The notes under the pieces were generated by a model that did not search any database, was not told where the DNA came from, and saw only the letters and a list, made by a program, of their open reading frames with translations. Shown piece by piece: positions 26,318-38,299 of a stretch of DNA of 64,000 nt; the stretch's first letter is position 1, and each line of letters begins with the position of its first letter. The translations under genes were made by a program, and so were the position numbers. Origin of the DNA: Staphylococcus chromogenes (lineage in GTDB: Bacteria > Bacillota > Bacilli > Staphylococcales > Staphylococcaceae); the NCBI RefSeq assembly GCF_029024625.1, contig NZ_CP118953.1, positions 744,001-808,000 of the forward strand. The letters run 5' to 3'.

Positions 26318-27688
26318 TTATTTTGCCACCTTTCTAACGTCAACGAAGTGCCCATGAAGGGCTGCGACTACTGCCATTGCTGGCGAAACGAGGTGTGTCC
26401 GTGCACCTTTACCTTGACGTCCTTCAAAATTACGATTGCTCGTTGAAGCGCAGTGTACGCCATCTGGTACTTGGTCAGGATTCATGCCCAAGCACATACT
26501 ACAACCGGGTTCACGCCATTCAAAACCAGCTTCTTTAAAAATACGATCGATACCGAGGGATTCTGCTTGTTTCTTAACTTGCCTAGATCCTGGTACCACG
26601 ATGGCTGTGACGTTTGGATGGACTTTTTGTTTTTGGATATAGCTACTTGCTTCAATTAAATCTGACAATCTTGCATTAGTACATGAACCTAAAAAAACAT
26701 AGCCTAAAGGGATATCTGAAGCATATTGACCTGGTTTTAAGTTCATGTATTGGTAGGCACGCGCATCATTTTGATTACGTATTTCAGGAAAAGGTGTTGT
26801 GACACTGACCCCCATTTCAGGATTTGTTCCCCAGGTTACTTGAGGTTCAAGGTTTGAAACGTCCAGGGCGACTGTTTTATCAAAATATGCATCATCATCA
26901 CTATATAAACTGTCCCATTGGTCTCGTAATGTTTTGCTATCTTTGAAGTAGGGGCGTCCCTTTAAATATTCATAGGTTGTCATATCTGGACGAATTAAAC
27001 CATATTTTGCACCAGCTTCAATTGCCATATTACAAAGGGTCATACGTTCTTCCATAGAAAGTGTATCAATGGTGTCACCATTAAATTCTAAAGCATAACC
27101 CGTTCCGAAATCGACGCCATATTGCTGAATTAAATATAGAATAATATCTTTCGCATAAACCCCCGTCGGTAAAGTGCCGCTCACTTCAATTTTTAAGTTC
27201 TTCGGTTTGATTTGCCATAAAGTTTGTGTTGCAAAAACGTGCTCTACCTCACTTGTTCCAATTCCAAAGGCGATAGCGCCAAAGGCACCATGAGTGGCTG
27301 TGTGGGAATCGCCACAAACCACCGTTTTTCCTGGTTGTGTTAATCCCAATTCCGGTCCGACCATATGTACAATACCTTGTTCATCTGATCCGATATCAAA
27401 GAGTGTGACATCAAATTCTTGACAGTTTTGTTGGAGTGCGTGAATTTGTTGATTCGCAATATCATCTTGAATATTGAAAATGTCTTTAGTGGGTACATTA
27501 TGATCTAATGTGGCAAATGTTAAATCTGGACGACGTAAAGTTCTATGATTTAACCTCAGTCCTTCAAAAGCTTGTGGGGAGGTCACCTCATGAATAAGAT
27601 GTAAATCGATATATATAAGTTGAGGTTCTCCTTCTTTTCCAGTGATGACATGGTTTGCCCAGAGTTTGTCAAAAAGTGTTTTGCCCAT
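26318..27688 (-). CDS. leuC: 3-isopropylmalate dehydratase large subunit
   Basis: This aconitase-family subunit of 456 residues carries the 4Fe-4S cluster. The cluster cysteines are visible in [10 protein letters not shown] and in the CSMCLGM segment. The DSHT substrate motif is in [21 protein letters not shown] precedes the ATG. It lies between leuB (3-base gap) and leuD (1-base gap) in the operon. Confidence 0.97.
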   Translation of the reverse strand: MGKTLFDKLWANHVITGKEGEPQLIYIDLHLIHEVTSPQAFEGLRLNHRTLRRPDLTFATLDHNVPTKDIFNIQDDIANQQIHALQQNCQEFDVTLFDIGSDEQGIVHMVGPELGLTQPGKTVVCGDSHTATHGAFGAIAFGIGTSEVEHVFATQTLWQIKPKNLKIEVSGTLPTGVYAKDIILYLIQQYGVDFGTGYALEFNGDTIDTLSMEERMTLCNMAIEAGAKYGLIRPDMTTYEYLKGRPYFKDSKTLRDQWDSLYSDDDAYFDKTVALDVSNLEPQVTWGTNPEMGVSVTTPFPEIRNQNDARAYQYMNLKPGQYASDIPLGYVFLGSCTNARLSDLIEASSYIQKQKVHPNVTAIVVPGSRQVKKQAESLGIDRIFKEAGFEWREPGCSMCLGMNPDQVPDGVHCASTSNRNFEGRQGKGARTHLVSPAMAVVAALHGHFVDVRKVAK

Positions 27689-27691
27689 AAA

Positions 27692-28741
27692 TTACGCCTC
27701 CTTAATATACGTTTTAATGCATTCGAATACTTCAGATGTCGTTAACGTCCCGCCAAGATCAGGTGTTGTGCTTCGTTGAGAAATGAGGTGATAGACACAT
27801 TGTTCTAAATACTTTGCGACCTCATATAATTGAAAAGATTCTTTTAAACATAAAGCTAATGATAAAACCATGCCAAATGGATTGGCTTTGTTTTGTCCAG
27901 CAATATCAGGTGCGGAACCATGAATAGGTTCATACAAAGCAAGTCCTGCTTGATTTATACTTGATGAAGGTGATAGCCCTAATGAACCGGGTAACATAGA
28001 AGCTTCATCACTTAAAATATCGCCAAAAAGATTTTCAGTTACGATAACATCAAATTGTTGCGGGTTTTGAATGAGTTTCATGCTACAAGCATCGACTAGT
28101 AAATGCTCAAGCGTTACATCTGGATAAAGGCAGGCCACTTCTTCCATCGTTTGGCGCCAGAGTTTACTGCTTGCTAAAACGTTTTCCTTATCTACGGATG
28201 TCACCTTAGTTCGACGGGATTGTGCAAGCTGAAAGGCGACATGTGCAATGCGTTCAATTTCTGCTTTTGCATATTCAAGCGTATCTCTCGCGTAGGATGG
28301 TTCTAAACGACGTGGTGAACCAAAGTAGATGCCTCCCGTCAATTCTCGTACAATAATAAAATCTGTGTCTTTGACGATATGAGATTTTAAAGGTGAGAAG
28401 GGGATCATCTCTGTGGTTACTTTTGTAGGGCGAATATTGGCAAACAAGCCAAGTTCACTTCGTAATTTTAATAGCCCTTGTTCCGGACGAATTTTACAGT
28501 TTTGCCATTTAGGCCCACCTATCGCGCCTAAAAGAATTGCGTCCGCAGATTGACATGCTTTTAACGTATCATCTGGAAGTGGACTTTCTGTAGCATCAAA
28601 GGCACTTCCTCCGAGTAAATGTGTTTCAATTTGATATGAAAAGTGAAAGGTTTCTGCTAATAAATTAAGAATGTCTAATGTCCCACGCATTATTTCCGGT
28701 CCAATACCATCACCAGGGAGTGCGACAAGTTTAAACGTCAT
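27692..28741 (-). CDS. leuB: 3-isopropylmalate dehydrogenase
   Basis: LeuB oxidises and decarboxylates 3-isopropylmalate with NAD to 2-oxoisocaproate. The 349-residue protein starts [16 protein letters not shown]. It has [10 protein letters not shown], the [15 protein letters not shown] metal region (here [14 protein letters not shown]) and the NAD motif [12 protein letters not shown]. The start codon overlaps the leuA stop as ATGA, so translation is coupled. Confidence 0.96.
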   Translation of the reverse strand: MTFKLVALPGDGIGPEIMRGTLDILNLLAETFHFSYQIETHLLGGSAFDATESPLPDDTLKACQSADAILLGAIGGPKWQNCKIRPEQGLLKLRSELGLFANIRPTKVTTEMIPFSPLKSHIVKDTDFIIVRELTGGIYFGSPRRLEPSYARDTLEYAKAEIERIAHVAFQLAQSRRTKVTSVDKENVLASSKLWRQTMEEVACLYPDVTLEHLLVDACSMKLIQNPQQFDVIVTENLFGDILSDEASMLPGSLGLSPSSSINQAGLALYEPIHGSAPDIAGQNKANPFGMVLSLALCLKESFQLYEVAKYLEQCVYHLISQRSTTPDLGGTLTTSEVFECIKTYIKEA

Positions 28742-30273
28742 GTTACGTCACCTCGATTCTTCTCCTGCAATGCCATTGCTTTAGATGATGCTTCAACATA
28801 GGCTTTACAAGAAGCATAGAGAATATCATGATCGAACCCAACGCCATGGAACGTTTGATTTTGGACTTGAATCGCTACACGTACTTCAGCTTGAGCATCT
28901 ATGCCTTCATTAATGGCTTCTATTCGATAATCTGTTAATTCAGGATGTATCTCAAAAATTCGATCGACGGCATTATATATCGCAACGATAGAGCCTGTCC
29001 CAATACACGCATCTTGATACGTTTGTCCAGTTTTATCTTTCAATACAACAACTGCACTTTGTAAACCTTTGGATACAAACTGTAATTGAAGCGTTTCTAA
29101 TTGATAATAAGATTGTAATTCGTGTGCGGTGCCTTGTACGAGTGCATGAATATCTTGATCAGTCACTTGTTTTTTCTTATCTGCAACTTGTTTAAAAGCT
29201 TGAAATAGCACTTTTTGGTCTTCGGCTTCGATGGTGTAACCCAGTTGGCTAAGTTTTTCTTGAAACGCATGCTTACCCGACAACTTTCCTAAAGGAAGCT
29301 CAGTATGTTGAACACCGACTAATTGAGGGGTCATAATTTCATAAGTTTCGGGATTTTTAAGAAATCCATCTTGATGAATGCCTGATTCGTGACTGAATGC
29401 ATTTTTACCCACGATAGCTTTATTACGTGGAATCGCAAGACCTGAATATCGAGAAATCAAATCTGAGGTCGCTTTCGTAAGATCAAGTTTAATTTGTGTT
29501 TGAGATGCATAATGATCTTGACGTACATAAAGCGCTAATGCGATTTCTTCCAGCGCCGTATTTCCAGCACGTTCTCCAATGCCATTAACGGCACCTTCGA
29601 TTCGTGTAGCTCCATTTTCAATGGCAGAAAGACTATTTGCAACGGCAAGACCAAGGTCGTCGTGACAATGAGCACTGTAAATAATTTCAGTTTCTGAAAT
29701 AATAGATTCTCGCAAAGCTTTAAAAATATGACCATATTCATTTGGATAACTGTATCCCACAGTATCCGGTATATTAATAACTGTAGCTCCAGCATTTACA
29801 GCTGTTTGAACACTTTCGATTAGAAAAGGTAAGGGTGTTCGTGTGGCGTCCTCTGGTGAAAATTGCACAACATCAAATAATGACTTGGCATAGGTGACAT
29901 GTTCATTAATCGAAGCTAGCACCTCACTTTCGGTCATATTCAATTTCGATTCCAAATGAATCGGGCTTGTGGCAATAAATACGTGTATGGAAGGGTGGAC
30001 GGCCTCTTTTGTGGCTTCATAAACAGCGTCAATATCCGCTTTGTAACATCTTGCTAATCCAGTGACGGTCGTACGTTTGAGTATTTGTGAAATGGCTTTA
30101 ACAGATTCAAAGCTGCCTAGACTAGAAGCGGGAAATCCCGCTTCAATGACATCCACACCCCATCGTTCTAGTTGCTTTGCAATCTCTAAACGCTCGTCAA
30201 ATGAAAAACTGACGCCAGGGGTTTGTTCACCATCTCTTAGAGTAGTATCGAAAATTTGAATATGACTTGTCAT
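28738..30273 (-). CDS. leuA: 2-isopropylmalate synthase
   Basis: LeuA condenses 2-oxoisovalerate with acetyl-CoA, committing carbon to leucine. ATG 30273 follows AAAGGAG. An ATG three codons earlier is a less likely start. The 511-residue protein has the HMGL/TIM-barrel signature [12 protein letters not shown], the metal-binding HCHDDLG and GIGERAGN, and a C-terminal regulatory domain (about 380-511) that usually binds leucine. Confidence 0.96.
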   Translation of the reverse strand: MTSHIQIFDTTLRDGEQTPGVSFSFDERLEIAKQLERWGVDVIEAGFPASSLGSFESVKAISQILKRTTVTGLARCYKADIDAVYEATKEAVHPSIHVFIATSPIHLESKLNMTESEVLASINEHVTYAKSLFDVVQFSPEDATRTPLPFLIESVQTAVNAGATVINIPDTVGYSYPNEYGHIFKALRESIISETEIIYSAHCHDDLGLAVANSLSAIENGATRIEGAVNGIGERAGNTALEEIALALYVRQDHYASQTQIKLDLTKATSDLISRYSGLAIPRNKAIVGKNAFSHESGIHQDGFLKNPETYEIMTPQLVGVQHTELPLGKLSGKHAFQEKLSQLGYTIEAEDQKVLFQAFKQVADKKKQVTDQDIHALVQGTAHELQSYYQLETLQLQFVSKGLQSAVVVLKDKTGQTYQDACIGTGSIVAIYNAVDRIFEIHPELTDYRIEAINEGIDAQAEVRVAIQVQNQTFHGVGFDHDILYASCKAYVEASSKAMALQEKNRGDVT

Positions 30274-30305
30274 TAGGAACAACTCCTTTGATGTAGAGTG
30301 AAATA

Positions 30306-31343
<1,038 letters not shown>

Positions 31344-31817
31344 TTAAACAATATTCGCTGTTCCTGTGCGTGAAACTTGTTCGAGCTCTAATGATGATAA
31401 TTCATTTAAAAGTTGATCTAACATAAGTTGAGGACCAATGGCCTGTAAGTACATCGCATGATCATCTTCTTTTAAAATGGAAACAAGCGCATCATAAGAA
31501 TGGAGTGTTTTTTCGAATGCCATTTTATCCTCAGGAACTTTTAATTTTATGAGTAGTAATTCTCTGTTAAAGGTATTGGTTTCAGTAATATCTTCAACAA
31601 GAAGTGTATTTATTTGTTTTTTTAACTGTTGAATAATCGTACGTGTGACTTTTTCGTTAGGAACTTCTGCGACAAATGTAATCTCTGTTAGGCCTTCTTC
31701 ACGTGTGGGGCTAGCTGAAATATTTACGATGTTAAATTGGCGTCTTACGAATAAACTAGTTAATCGATTCAACGTGCCTACTTTGTCAAAGACTTTTAAT
31801 TTAAATGTACGCCTCAT
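31344..31817 (-). CDS. ilvN: Acetolactate synthase small (regulatory) subunit
   Basis: This subunit activates IlvB and gives valine feedback. The 157-residue protein has an N-terminal ACT domain (VGTLNRLTSLFVRRQFNIVNIS) and a C-terminal ACT-like domain. The length is that of full IlvH-type subunits. I remember a shorter form (about 84 residues) for S. aureus, so this full form may be a lineage difference. Its ATG overlaps the ilvB stop by 4 bases. Confidence 0.92.
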   Translation of the reverse strand: MRRTFKLKVFDKVGTLNRLTSLFVRRQFNIVNISASPTREEGLTEITFVAEVPNEKVTRTIIQQLKKQINTLLVEDITETNTFNRELLLIKLKVPEDKMAFEKTLHSYDALVSILKEDDHAMYLQAIGPQLMLDQLLNELSSLELEQVSRTGTANIV

Positions 31818-33568
31818 AACAACCCCTCCATTTCGTGATTTGCTTTTCCACTAGGAACCATTGGTAGTACCGGTTCAGTAGGGGAGATTCTAATTTCTAT
31901 AAAAGCAGGGCCATCGTATTGAAACGCTTCATCTAATGTTGTCTCCAAATCATTCGTGTGCTCTATTAAATAAGCCTTAACACCGTATGCTTCAACGAGT
32001 TGAATAAAATTGGGTTGATCATTAAACACAGAATGAGAAAAACGCTGTTTGAAAAATTTATCTTGCCATTGTTTTACCATCCCTAATGTTCCATTATTGA
32101 TGAGTACAACTTTTATATTGAGTTGATATTCTTTTAAAAGTGCCAATTCTTGATTCGTCATTTGAAAGCCACCATCACCTACAAAAGCGACAACTGTTGA
32201 TTGAGGAGAAGCAAATTGAGCCCCAATCGCCGAAGGAATTCCGAATCCCATTGTGCCTAAACCACCGCTTGTGATAAATTGTCCGTGGGTTCTAAAAGGA
32301 TAAAATTGTGCAACCCACATTTGGTGTTGTCCGACATCTGTCGTCACGAGGGCTTCTCCATTTGTAAGTTCTCCAATATATTCAATCGCGCGTTGAGGTT
32401 TACTTAATGGCGTATCTTTCTCTTTTGAATATTTAAAAGGGTGTTTTTCTTTATTCTGTTGCACTTGCTTTAGCCATGCCTCGTGTTGAACTGTTGAAAA
32501 CGGTAAGTTTAACAACTGGTCTAAAACCGCTTTAACATCTGCTTCAATGCCTAAATCAGTGTCGATGATTTTATTGATTTCTGAGGGATCAATATCTACG
32601 TGAACAATCGTGGCATTTGGGGCAAAATTTTCTGGATTACTTGCCAAACGATCATCAAAACGAGAACCTAAATTGATGAGTAAGTCACAATCTGTAAGCG
32701 CCATGTTACTTGCATATGAGCCGTGCATGCCACCCATTCCTAAAAATAAAGGGTGTTCATAAGGAATCGCACCTAAACCGTGTAAAGTCGTGACAACAGG
32801 GATTTTATGACGCTCAACAAATGTAAGTAAAGCCTTATTTGATTTAGAAAACTGTACGCCAGCCCCTGCTAAAATGAGTGGCTTTGTAGCGTGTTCTAAA
32901 TACTTTTGTAATTGGTTGATGTCATCTTGACGTGGCGCGTAATTCACTTGATAACCTGGTGTTTCAACAATCGCTTCATGAGGGCTATCCGTTGAGAGCA
33001 CGCCCATATCCTTTGGAAAGTCAATCACGACAGGGCCTTTCCTTCCAGAATTCGCAACGTAAAATGCTTCTTTGACTATTTTAGGAATGTCCTTAACGTC
33101 ATTCACTTGGTAATTATGTTTGGTAATGGGTGTCGTCATAGAAAGTAAATCAGCTTCTTGAAAGGCATCCTTACCAATGCCTGGTGTAGCGACTTGACCC
33201 GTAATAACTACGAGAGGTAAAGAATCACTATAAGCATCGGCGATTCCTGTGAGTGTGTTTGTTGCCCCTGGACCACTCGTAACAACGACAACGCCGGGTT
33301 TACCACTGACACGGGCATATCCTTCAGCTGCATGAACTGCACCTTGCTCATGACGATAAAGAATATGGGGGATGCGCCCCTCATAAAATGAATCGTAAAG
33401 GGGAAGAACAGCACCTCCAGGGTAACCAAAAATATAGTCTACATTTTCCTCTAAAAAAGCATCGATAAGTAATTCTGCTCCTGACTTTAAGGTGGTTGGT
33501 TCAAATTCTGTGTTAGACGAATATGACTCAAATTCAATTGTGTCTATCACGTTTTTTTGATTAACCAT
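31814..33568 (-). CDS. ilvB: Acetolactate synthase large subunit
   Basis: This TPP- and FAD-dependent catalytic subunit has 584 residues. Visible motifs are FGYPGGAVLPLYD, the catalytic Glu in YRHEQGAVHAAEGYAR, and the TPP/Mg motif GDGGFQMTNQEL with downstream NNGTLGMV. TTGGAGGG precedes the ATG. It follows ilvD by 17 bases. The extra ~25 residues at the N-terminus before the catalytic domain look ordinary for staphylococci. Confidence 0.97.
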   Translation of the reverse strand: MVNQKNVIDTIEFESYSSNTEFEPTTLKSGAELLIDAFLEENVDYIFGYPGGAVLPLYDSFYEGRIPHILYRHEQGAVHAAEGYARVSGKPGVVVVTSGPGATNTLTGIADAYSDSLPLVVITGQVATPGIGKDAFQEADLLSMTTPITKHNYQVNDVKDIPKIVKEAFYVANSGRKGPVVIDFPKDMGVLSTDSPHEAIVETPGYQVNYAPRQDDINQLQKYLEHATKPLILAGAGVQFSKSNKALLTFVERHKIPVVTTLHGLGAIPYEHPLFLGMGGMHGSYASNMALTDCDLLINLGSRFDDRLASNPENFAPNATIVHVDIDPSEINKIIDTDLGIEADVKAVLDQLLNLPFSTVQHEAWLKQVQQNKEKHPFKYSKEKDTPLSKPQRAIEYIGELTNGEALVTTDVGQHQMWVAQFYPFRTHGQFITSGGLGTMGFGIPSAIGAQFASPQSTVVAFVGDGGFQMTNQELALLKEYQLNIKVVLINNGTLGMVKQWQDKFFKQRFSHSVFNDQPNFIQLVEAYGVKAYLIEHTNDLETTLDEAFQYDGPAFIEIRISPTEPVLPMVPSGKANHEMEGLL

Positions 33569-33585
33569 AGAAATCCCTCCAATTT

Positions 33586-35274
33586 TTAAAGTAAGTGCTC
33601 GGGAACTTGCATAACACCGCCCGTATTTGCACTCGTCACTAATGCGGTATAGCGTGCAAGATATCCTGTTTTGACTTTCGCTTTAAATGGCTGTTGTGAC
33701 GTGCGACGTTTTTCTAACGTTGTTGAGTCGACATGAAGTTCTAAACGACGTTGTGTTAAGTCGATAGTGATGTCATCGCCATCCTTTATAAGGCCAATAG
33801 GTCCGCCAGAAGCGGCTTCAGGTGAGATGTGACCTACTGCAATTCCACGTGTGGCTCCAGAAAAACGACCATCTGTAATTAAGGCGACCTCTTTTCCTAA
33901 GCCACGCCCCACAATAGATGAAGTAGGGGCTAACATTTCTGGCATTCCAGGCCCCCCTTTAGGTCCTTCATATCGAATGACTACGACATGGCCAGCACGG
34001 ACCGTGTGGTTGTCAATGGCTTCAACGGCTTCATCATGACTATCAAAACAAATAGCTTTTCCTGTAAATGTTTTGATTTCTGGGTCGACTCCACCAACTT
34101 TAATCACAGCACCATCTGGGGCAATATTGCCATAGAGAATAGATAAACCGCCTTCTTTGTCATAAGGTCGATTTAGAGTTCTAATGACATCTGTATTTTG
34201 AATGGCTTTGCCTTCGTTATTTTCACGTAATGTTTGTCCTGTCACTGTGATACGGTCAGCATTTAAAACATTTTCTTTTTTTAACAATTCATTGATGATA
34301 GCAGGGACGCCACCCGCAAGATGTACATCTTCCATAGAATAAGAAGAGCTTGGTGCGATTTTAGAAAGGTACGGTGTTTTTTGAGCAATTTCATTAATAC
34401 GTTCAAGGTCATAATCAATGCCAGCTTCATTAGCAATCGCTAACGTGTGTAACACTGTATTTGTGGATCCGCCCATCGCCATATCTAAGGCGAATGCATC
34501 ATCAATCGCTTCTTTGGTTACGATATCTCGTGGTTTTAAATCATTCTTTACATTTTCTACGAGCTGTTTGGCGGCGCGTCTAATCAGTTCTCGACGTTCA
34601 TCGCCGACTGCTAATGCTGTTCCGTTATAGGGGAGGGCTAGTCCAAGGACTTCCATTAAGCAATTCATGGAATTTGCGGTAAACATGCCTGAACATGAAC
34701 CACAAGTGGGGCATGCATTTTGTTCCATTTCTAAAAATTCTTCTTTTGTCATGTGGCCTTCTTTAAATGCACCGACAGCCTCAAACATTGAAGATAGGGT
34801 GAGGGCTTTCCCTTGAGAAGATAACCCCGCCTTCATAGGTCCACCTGAACAAAAGACAGCAGGTACATTGGTTCGTACTGCAGCTAATAACATGCCGGGT
34901 GTAATCTTGTCGCAATTTGGGATATAGAACACCCCATCAAACCAATGCACATTGATGACAGTTTCAGCAGCATCTGCAATGATTTCTCTACTTGGTAAAG
35001 AATAGCGCATGCCAATATGACCCATTGCAATTCCGTCATCCACCCCAATCGTATTAAATTCAAACGGAATGCCACCTGCTTCTCTAATTGCTTCTTTAGC
35101 AATATCCCCGAGTTCTCTTAAATGAACATGACCAGGGACAATATCTATATAAGAATTACAAATCGCAATAAATGGTTTATTCATATCTGTAGGTGATTGG
35201 ATTTGACCTGTGGCGTGTAAAAGGCTTCGTGCGGGTGCTTGATGATCACCTTTTTTTATTTTGTCACTTCTCAT
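33586..35274 (-). CDS. ilvD: Dihydroxy-acid dehydratase
   Basis: IlvD dehydrates the dihydroxy acids to the keto acid precursors of valine, leucine and isoleucine, using an Fe-S cluster. The 562-residue protein has cysteine motifs in [13 protein letters not shown] and [19 protein letters not shown], and the C-terminal [14 protein letters not shown]. It is the first structural gene after the attenuator. The ATG follows AGGGAGGT. Confidence 0.97.
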   Translation of the reverse strand: MRSDKIKKGDHQAPARSLLHATGQIQSPTDMNKPFIAICNSYIDIVPGHVHLRELGDIAKEAIREAGGIPFEFNTIGVDDGIAMGHIGMRYSLPSREIIADAAETVINVHWFDGVFYIPNCDKITPGMLLAAVRTNVPAVFCSGGPMKAGLSSQGKALTLSSMFEAVGAFKEGHMTKEEFLEMEQNACPTCGSCSGMFTANSMNCLMEVLGLALPYNGTALAVGDERRELIRRAAKQLVENVKNDLKPRDIVTKEAIDDAFALDMAMGGSTNTVLHTLAIANEAGIDYDLERINEIAQKTPYLSKIAPSSSYSMEDVHLAGGVPAIINELLKKENVLNADRITVTGQTLRENNEGKAIQNTDVIRTLNRPYDKEGGLSILYGNIAPDGAVIKVGGVDPEIKTFTGKAICFDSHDEAVEAIDNHTVRAGHVVVIRYEGPKGGPGMPEMLAPTSSIVGRGLGKEVALITDGRFSGATRGIAVGHISPEAASGGPIGLIKDGDDITIDLTQRRLELHVDSTTLEKRRTSQQPFKAKVKTGYLARYTALVTSANTGGVMQVPEHLL

Positions 35275-35299
35275 AGAATGACCTCCCTAAATCGATTTG

Positions 35300-35339
35300 A
35301 AAATAAAAAAATGCGTCCCAATTTTTAATTGGGACGCAT
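35300..35339 (-). terminator. Attenuator terminator before ilvD
   Basis: A 13-bp perfect stem (35311-35323 with 35327-35339) with a 3-base loop is followed on the minus strand by TTTTTTTATTTT. It lies between the leader peptide and ilvD. Upstream, TTAAGTCC (35343-35350) can pair with GGACTTAA (35367-35374). The GGGAC of that stem can also pair with the GTCCC of the terminator, giving the alternative folds needed for attenuation. Confidence 0.9.
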
Positions 35340-35394
35340 CGTTTAAGTCCCATTCAAGTAGAAATAGGACTTAAGTGATTAGTAAGAAAATTTA

Positions 35395-35472
35395 CTAATA
35401 CTCCAGTCCTGAGCGTAATAATAAAATAATGATATTTTGTTGTTGTTGGGCTGTTCCATTTGTGAATGACAT
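35395..35472 (-). CDS. ilv-leu operon leader peptide
   Basis: The 25-residue frame MSFTNGTAQQQQNIIILLLRSGLEY starts at ATG 35472 behind GGAGAGGAG. The run of three Ile and three Leu codons lies before alternative hairpins and a strong terminator. This is the design of ribosome-mediated attenuation: shortage of charged tRNA-Ile or tRNA-Leu stalls the ribosome and prevents the terminator from forming. A leader peptide of this kind is known for the S. aureus ilv operon. Confidence 0.9.
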   Translation of the reverse strand: MSFTNGTAQQQQNIIILLLRSGLEY

Positions 35473-35550
35473 AGTATTACGCTCCTCTCCTGAATGGTAT
35501 GTAAGTCAAATTGTTTGAATTGAAAGAATTGTCTAAAAATTCATGTACCT

Positions 35551-35579
35551 AATTTACCGCATCTAAAAAAGGTTGTCAA
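35551..35579 (-). promoter_or_regulatory. Sigma-A promoter of the ilv-leu operon
   Basis: A perfect -35 TTGACA (35579-35574) and -10 TAAATT (35556-35551) are 17 bases apart on the minus strand. The start of transcription would be about 70 bases before the leader peptide. Confidence 0.75.
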
Positions 35580-35590
35580 CAAAAAATTCG

Positions 35591-35605
35591 AAATTTCCGA
35601 AAATT
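35591..35605. promoter_or_regulatory. CodY box upstream of the ilv-leu promoter
   Basis: On the minus strand the 15 bases match the CodY consensus AATTTTCWGAAAATT at 13 positions. The box lies 11 bases upstream of the -35. CodY repression of ilv-leu by isoleucine/valine and GTP is established in S. aureus. The box is also about 50 bases from the divergent tsaE promoter. Confidence 0.75.
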
Positions 35606-35655
35606 TCCTTTGTTAATCGCTTAAGAACTCTATAGAGTCAGAGTTAAAAAAATTT

Positions 35656-35663
35656 GTTACAAT
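35656..35663 (+). promoter_or_regulatory. Possible extended -10 promoter of tsaE
   Basis: The sequence GTTACAAT gives a -10 TACAAT preceded by TG at the extended -10 position, 32 bases before the tsaE ATG. The -35 region is weak. Confidence 0.4.
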
Positions 35664-35694
35664 AGATAAGAAAATTGTATCAGGAGTAAAATCA

Positions 35695-36144
35695 ATGATA
35701 AAAATAATAACCTTAGATGACTTACAAATATTTGCTGAAAAATTGACGTCCCAATTAAAGCCAGGGGATGTCATCCTTTTAGAAGGTGATCTTGGTGCAG
35801 GTAAAACAACGTTAAGTCAAATGGTCGGGCGCGCTTTAGGTGTTAAACGTACCATCAACTCACCGACTTTTAATATTATTAAATCGTACCAAGGGTCGGA
35901 TATGGCATTTCATCATATGGATTGTTACCGATTAGAAAGTTCTGATGAAGATTTAGGTTTTGATGAATATTTTGAAGACCATGCGGTGACCATGGTCGAG
36001 TGGAGTCAATTTATTCAAGAATACTTACCAGAGCATTGTTTGAAATTAATCCTTCGTGTGATGGAAGATGACGTTAGAACGATTGAAATTGAAACTTCTG
36101 GAGAACATTTTAACGAAATGAAGGAGTATCTCGAACATGATTAG
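35695..36144 (+). CDS. tsaE: tRNA t6A biosynthesis ATPase TsaE
   Basis: TsaE is the ATPase partner of TsaB-TsaD in making threonylcarbamoyl-adenosine at tRNA position 37. The 149-residue protein has the Walker A motif GDLGAGKTT at residues 31-39 and the TMVEWSQF segment. CAGGAG precedes the ATG. It overlaps tsaB by 8 bases. Confidence 0.95.
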   Translation: MIKIITLDDLQIFAEKLTSQLKPGDVILLEGDLGAGKTTLSQMVGRALGVKRTINSPTFNIIKSYQGSDMAFHHMDCYRLESSDEDLGFDEYFEDHAVTMVEWSQFIQEYLPEHCLKLILRVMEDDVRTIEIETSGEHFNEMKEYLEHD

Positions 36145-36802
36145 TTTACTTTTAGATAGTTCAAATCAACCTTTATCGGTGGCCGTGATGGAAGACGATG
36201 ATGTATTGGCTTCAAGAACGAATGGCGAAAAAGTTAATCACTCTATTCAGCTCATGCCAACAGTAAAAATGTTACTAGAAGAAGCAAATCTTACGCCAAA
36301 ACAATTAGACGCAATCATTGTAGCCAAAGGACCTGGCTCCTATACAGGCTTAAGAATTGGTGTAACGACTGCTAAAACGTTAGCGTATACATTAAACATC
36401 CCTTTGTACGGGGTCTCTTCTTTACAAGCTTTAGCTGCCACTATCGATGCACAAGAAAAAACGATTGTCCCGATATTTAACGCACGCCGTGGATTTGTGT
36501 TTGCGGGAATTTACCAATGGCAAAATGGCAAGTTAAAGGCAGTGATGGAAGATCAATATATTGCTTTAGAATCCTTACTGTCAAAACTTGATACTTATTC
36601 CGATGCCATTTTTGTTGGGGAAGATGTGCGTGTATTTGAAACTGAATTACAACCTTTTGACACCATCGCCAACTTACCGAAAGCAGAAACAATGTTTGCT
36701 TTACAGGGTGAAGCAGTGAATGTTCATACGTTTGTGCCATCTTATTTAAAATTATCGGAGGCGGAACAAAATTGGATGAAGCAACAATCAAGCAAGAATT
36801 AA
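36137..36802 (+). CDS. tsaB: tRNA t6A biosynthesis protein TsaB
   Basis: TsaB is the inactive ASKHA-fold partner that dimerises with TsaD. The 221-residue protein has the LLLDSSNQPLSVAV start and the family signature AKGPGSYTGLRIGVTTAKTLA. It overlaps tsaE at the start and rimI by 31 bases at the end. Confidence 0.94.
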   Translation: MISLLLDSSNQPLSVAVMEDDDVLASRTNGEKVNHSIQLMPTVKMLLEEANLTPKQLDAIIVAKGPGSYTGLRIGVTTAKTLAYTLNIPLYGVSSLQALAATIDAQEKTIVPIFNARRGFVFAGIYQWQNGKLKAVMEDQYIALESLLSKLDTYSDAIFVGEDVRVFETELQPFDTIANLPKAETMFALQGEAVNVHTFVPSYLKLSEAEQNWMKQQSSKN

Positions 36803-37236
36803 ATATTCGACGTATGACAGTGGCTGATGTGCCAAGTGTTTTTGAAATTGAACGTCTCAGTTTTAATGATAGTTCATGGACAAAAGAAGCCTTTTACCAT
36901 GAAATCGAAGAAAATAATTTTGCGCATTATTTTGCTGTCGAATATGGAGATTTAATTATAGCGTATTTAGGGGCTTGGATCGTTGTAGATCAAGCACAAA
37001 TCACGACGATTGCCGTTAAACCTGAATTTCGTGGCTACGGTTTAGGTCAACACTTATTAAAATATGTGATGAACTATTGTGCACAAGTGGCCAATATGAT
37101 GAGTTTAGAAGTTAGAGTTGAAAATACTGTGGCACAGCATATTTACCAAAAATTAGGTTTTGAATATGGTGGGAAACGTGTTAATTATTATGGAGAAGGA
37201 GAAGATGCTTTAGTGATGTGGGTGAATCTAAAATGA
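36772..37236 (+). CDS. rimI: RimI-like protein N-acetyltransferase
   Basis: This 154-residue GNAT acetyltransferase has the acetyl-CoA motif [15 protein letters not shown] (about residues 83-97) and the C-terminal [17 protein letters not shown]. By position and family it may acetylate the N-terminus of ribosomal protein S18, but the substrate is not shown here. The start is TTG 36772 behind CGGAGGCGG. The first ATG nearby is in another frame. It lies within the tsa operon. Confidence 0.9.
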   Translation: MDEATIKQELNIRRMTVADVPSVFEIERLSFNDSSWTKEAFYHEIEENNFAHYFAVEYGDLIIAYLGAWIVVDQAQITTIAVKPEFRGYGLGQHLLKYVMNYCAQVANMMSLEVRVENTVAQHIYQKLGFEYGGKRVNYYGEGEDALVMWVNLK

Positions 37237-38252
37237 CTCAAAATACAAGAATTTTAGCAATTGAGACCAGTTGCGATGAAACAAGTGTAAGCGTGATCGA
37301 TAATGGAACACAGCTCATCAGCAACAGTGTTTTAAGTCAAATCGATAGTCATAAACGATTTGGGGGTGTTGTACCAGAAGTCGCAAGTCGACATCATGTT
37401 GAAAATATGACTTTAATGATTGAAGATGCGCTACAAAACGCTGGATGTCATATGGAAGACATCGATGCGATAGCGGTGACTCAAGGGCCTGGACTCATCG
37501 GCGCCTTACTCGTAGGCGTGAATGCTGCCAAAGCGCTTGCATTCGCACATCAAAAACCATTAATCCCAGTACATCATATTGCAGGTCATGTCTATGCCAA
37601 TCAATTAGAAGAGGGACTTCAATTTCCATTAATTGCCTTGATTGTCTCTGGGGGACATACAGAATTGGTTTATATGAAAAATCATCTAGATTTTGAAATT
37701 ATTGGAGAAACGCGTGACGATGCTGTAGGAGAAGCTTATGACAAAGTCGCTCGGACTATTAATTTACCTTATCCTGGAGGTCCACATGTGGATCGTTTAG
37801 CTCATGAAGGGGAAGATACTTACGATTTTCCACGTGTTTGGTTAGAACAGGGAAGTTATGACTTTAGCTTTAGTGGCTTGAAAAGTGCTGTGATTAATAA
37901 ACTGCATAATTTAAAACAAAAAGGTGAGACGCCTATCCCAGAAAATGTAGCCGCAAGTTTTCAAAATAGTGTTGTCGAGGTGCTTGTGGGTAAAGCTATC
38001 CGAGCATGTGAAGCTTATGGTGTTCAACAACTCATTGTTGCAGGTGGCGTGGCCAGTAATCAAGGATTAAGAGAAGCATTGCATCAAGCGACATCAGAAA
38101 AAGGCATTCAACTTACGATTCCTCCGCGTGCGCTCTGTACGGATAATGCGGCAATGATCGGAGCAGCAGCTTATTACATTTACCAAAAAGGTATCACCGC
38201 TGATTTAGATTTAAATGGAAAAAGTCAAATGGACATTGAAATGTATCGTTAA
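37233..38252 (+). CDS. tsaD: tRNA t6A threonylcarbamoyltransferase TsaD
   Basis: TsaD transfers threonylcarbamoyl to A37 of ANN-decoding tRNAs. ATG 37233 overlaps the rimI stop as ATGA. The GTG at 37218 is less likely. The 339-residue ASKHA protein has TSCDETSVS, the metal-binding HHIAGH (His115 and His119) and [10 protein letters not shown]. It is the last gene of the operon and ends at a shared bidirectional terminator. Confidence 0.96.
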   Translation: MTQNTRILAIETSCDETSVSVIDNGTQLISNSVLSQIDSHKRFGGVVPEVASRHHVENMTLMIEDALQNAGCHMEDIDAIAVTQGPGLIGALLVGVNAAKALAFAHQKPLIPVHHIAGHVYANQLEEGLQFPLIALIVSGGHTELVYMKNHLDFEIIGETRDDAVGEAYDKVARTINLPYPGGPHVDRLAHEGEDTYDFPRVWLEQGSYDFSFSGLKSAVINKLHNLKQKGETPIPENVAASFQNSVVEVLVGKAIRACEAYGVQQLIVAGGVASNQGLREALHQATSEKGIQLTIPPRALCTDNAAMIGAAAYYIYQKGITADLDLNGKSQMDIEMYR

Positions 38253-38299
38253 AAAAACACCGATGCACGGTAATCAATACTGTGCATCGGTGTTTTTGT
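38251..38299. terminator. Bidirectional terminator between tsaD and the MutS-like gene
   Basis: AACACCGATGCAC (38256-38268) pairs with GTGCATCGGTGTT (38282-38294), with A run before and T run after. The stop codon of the minus-strand gene lies in the loop, so the right arm of the stem encodes its last residues KNTDA. Confidence 0.9.
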
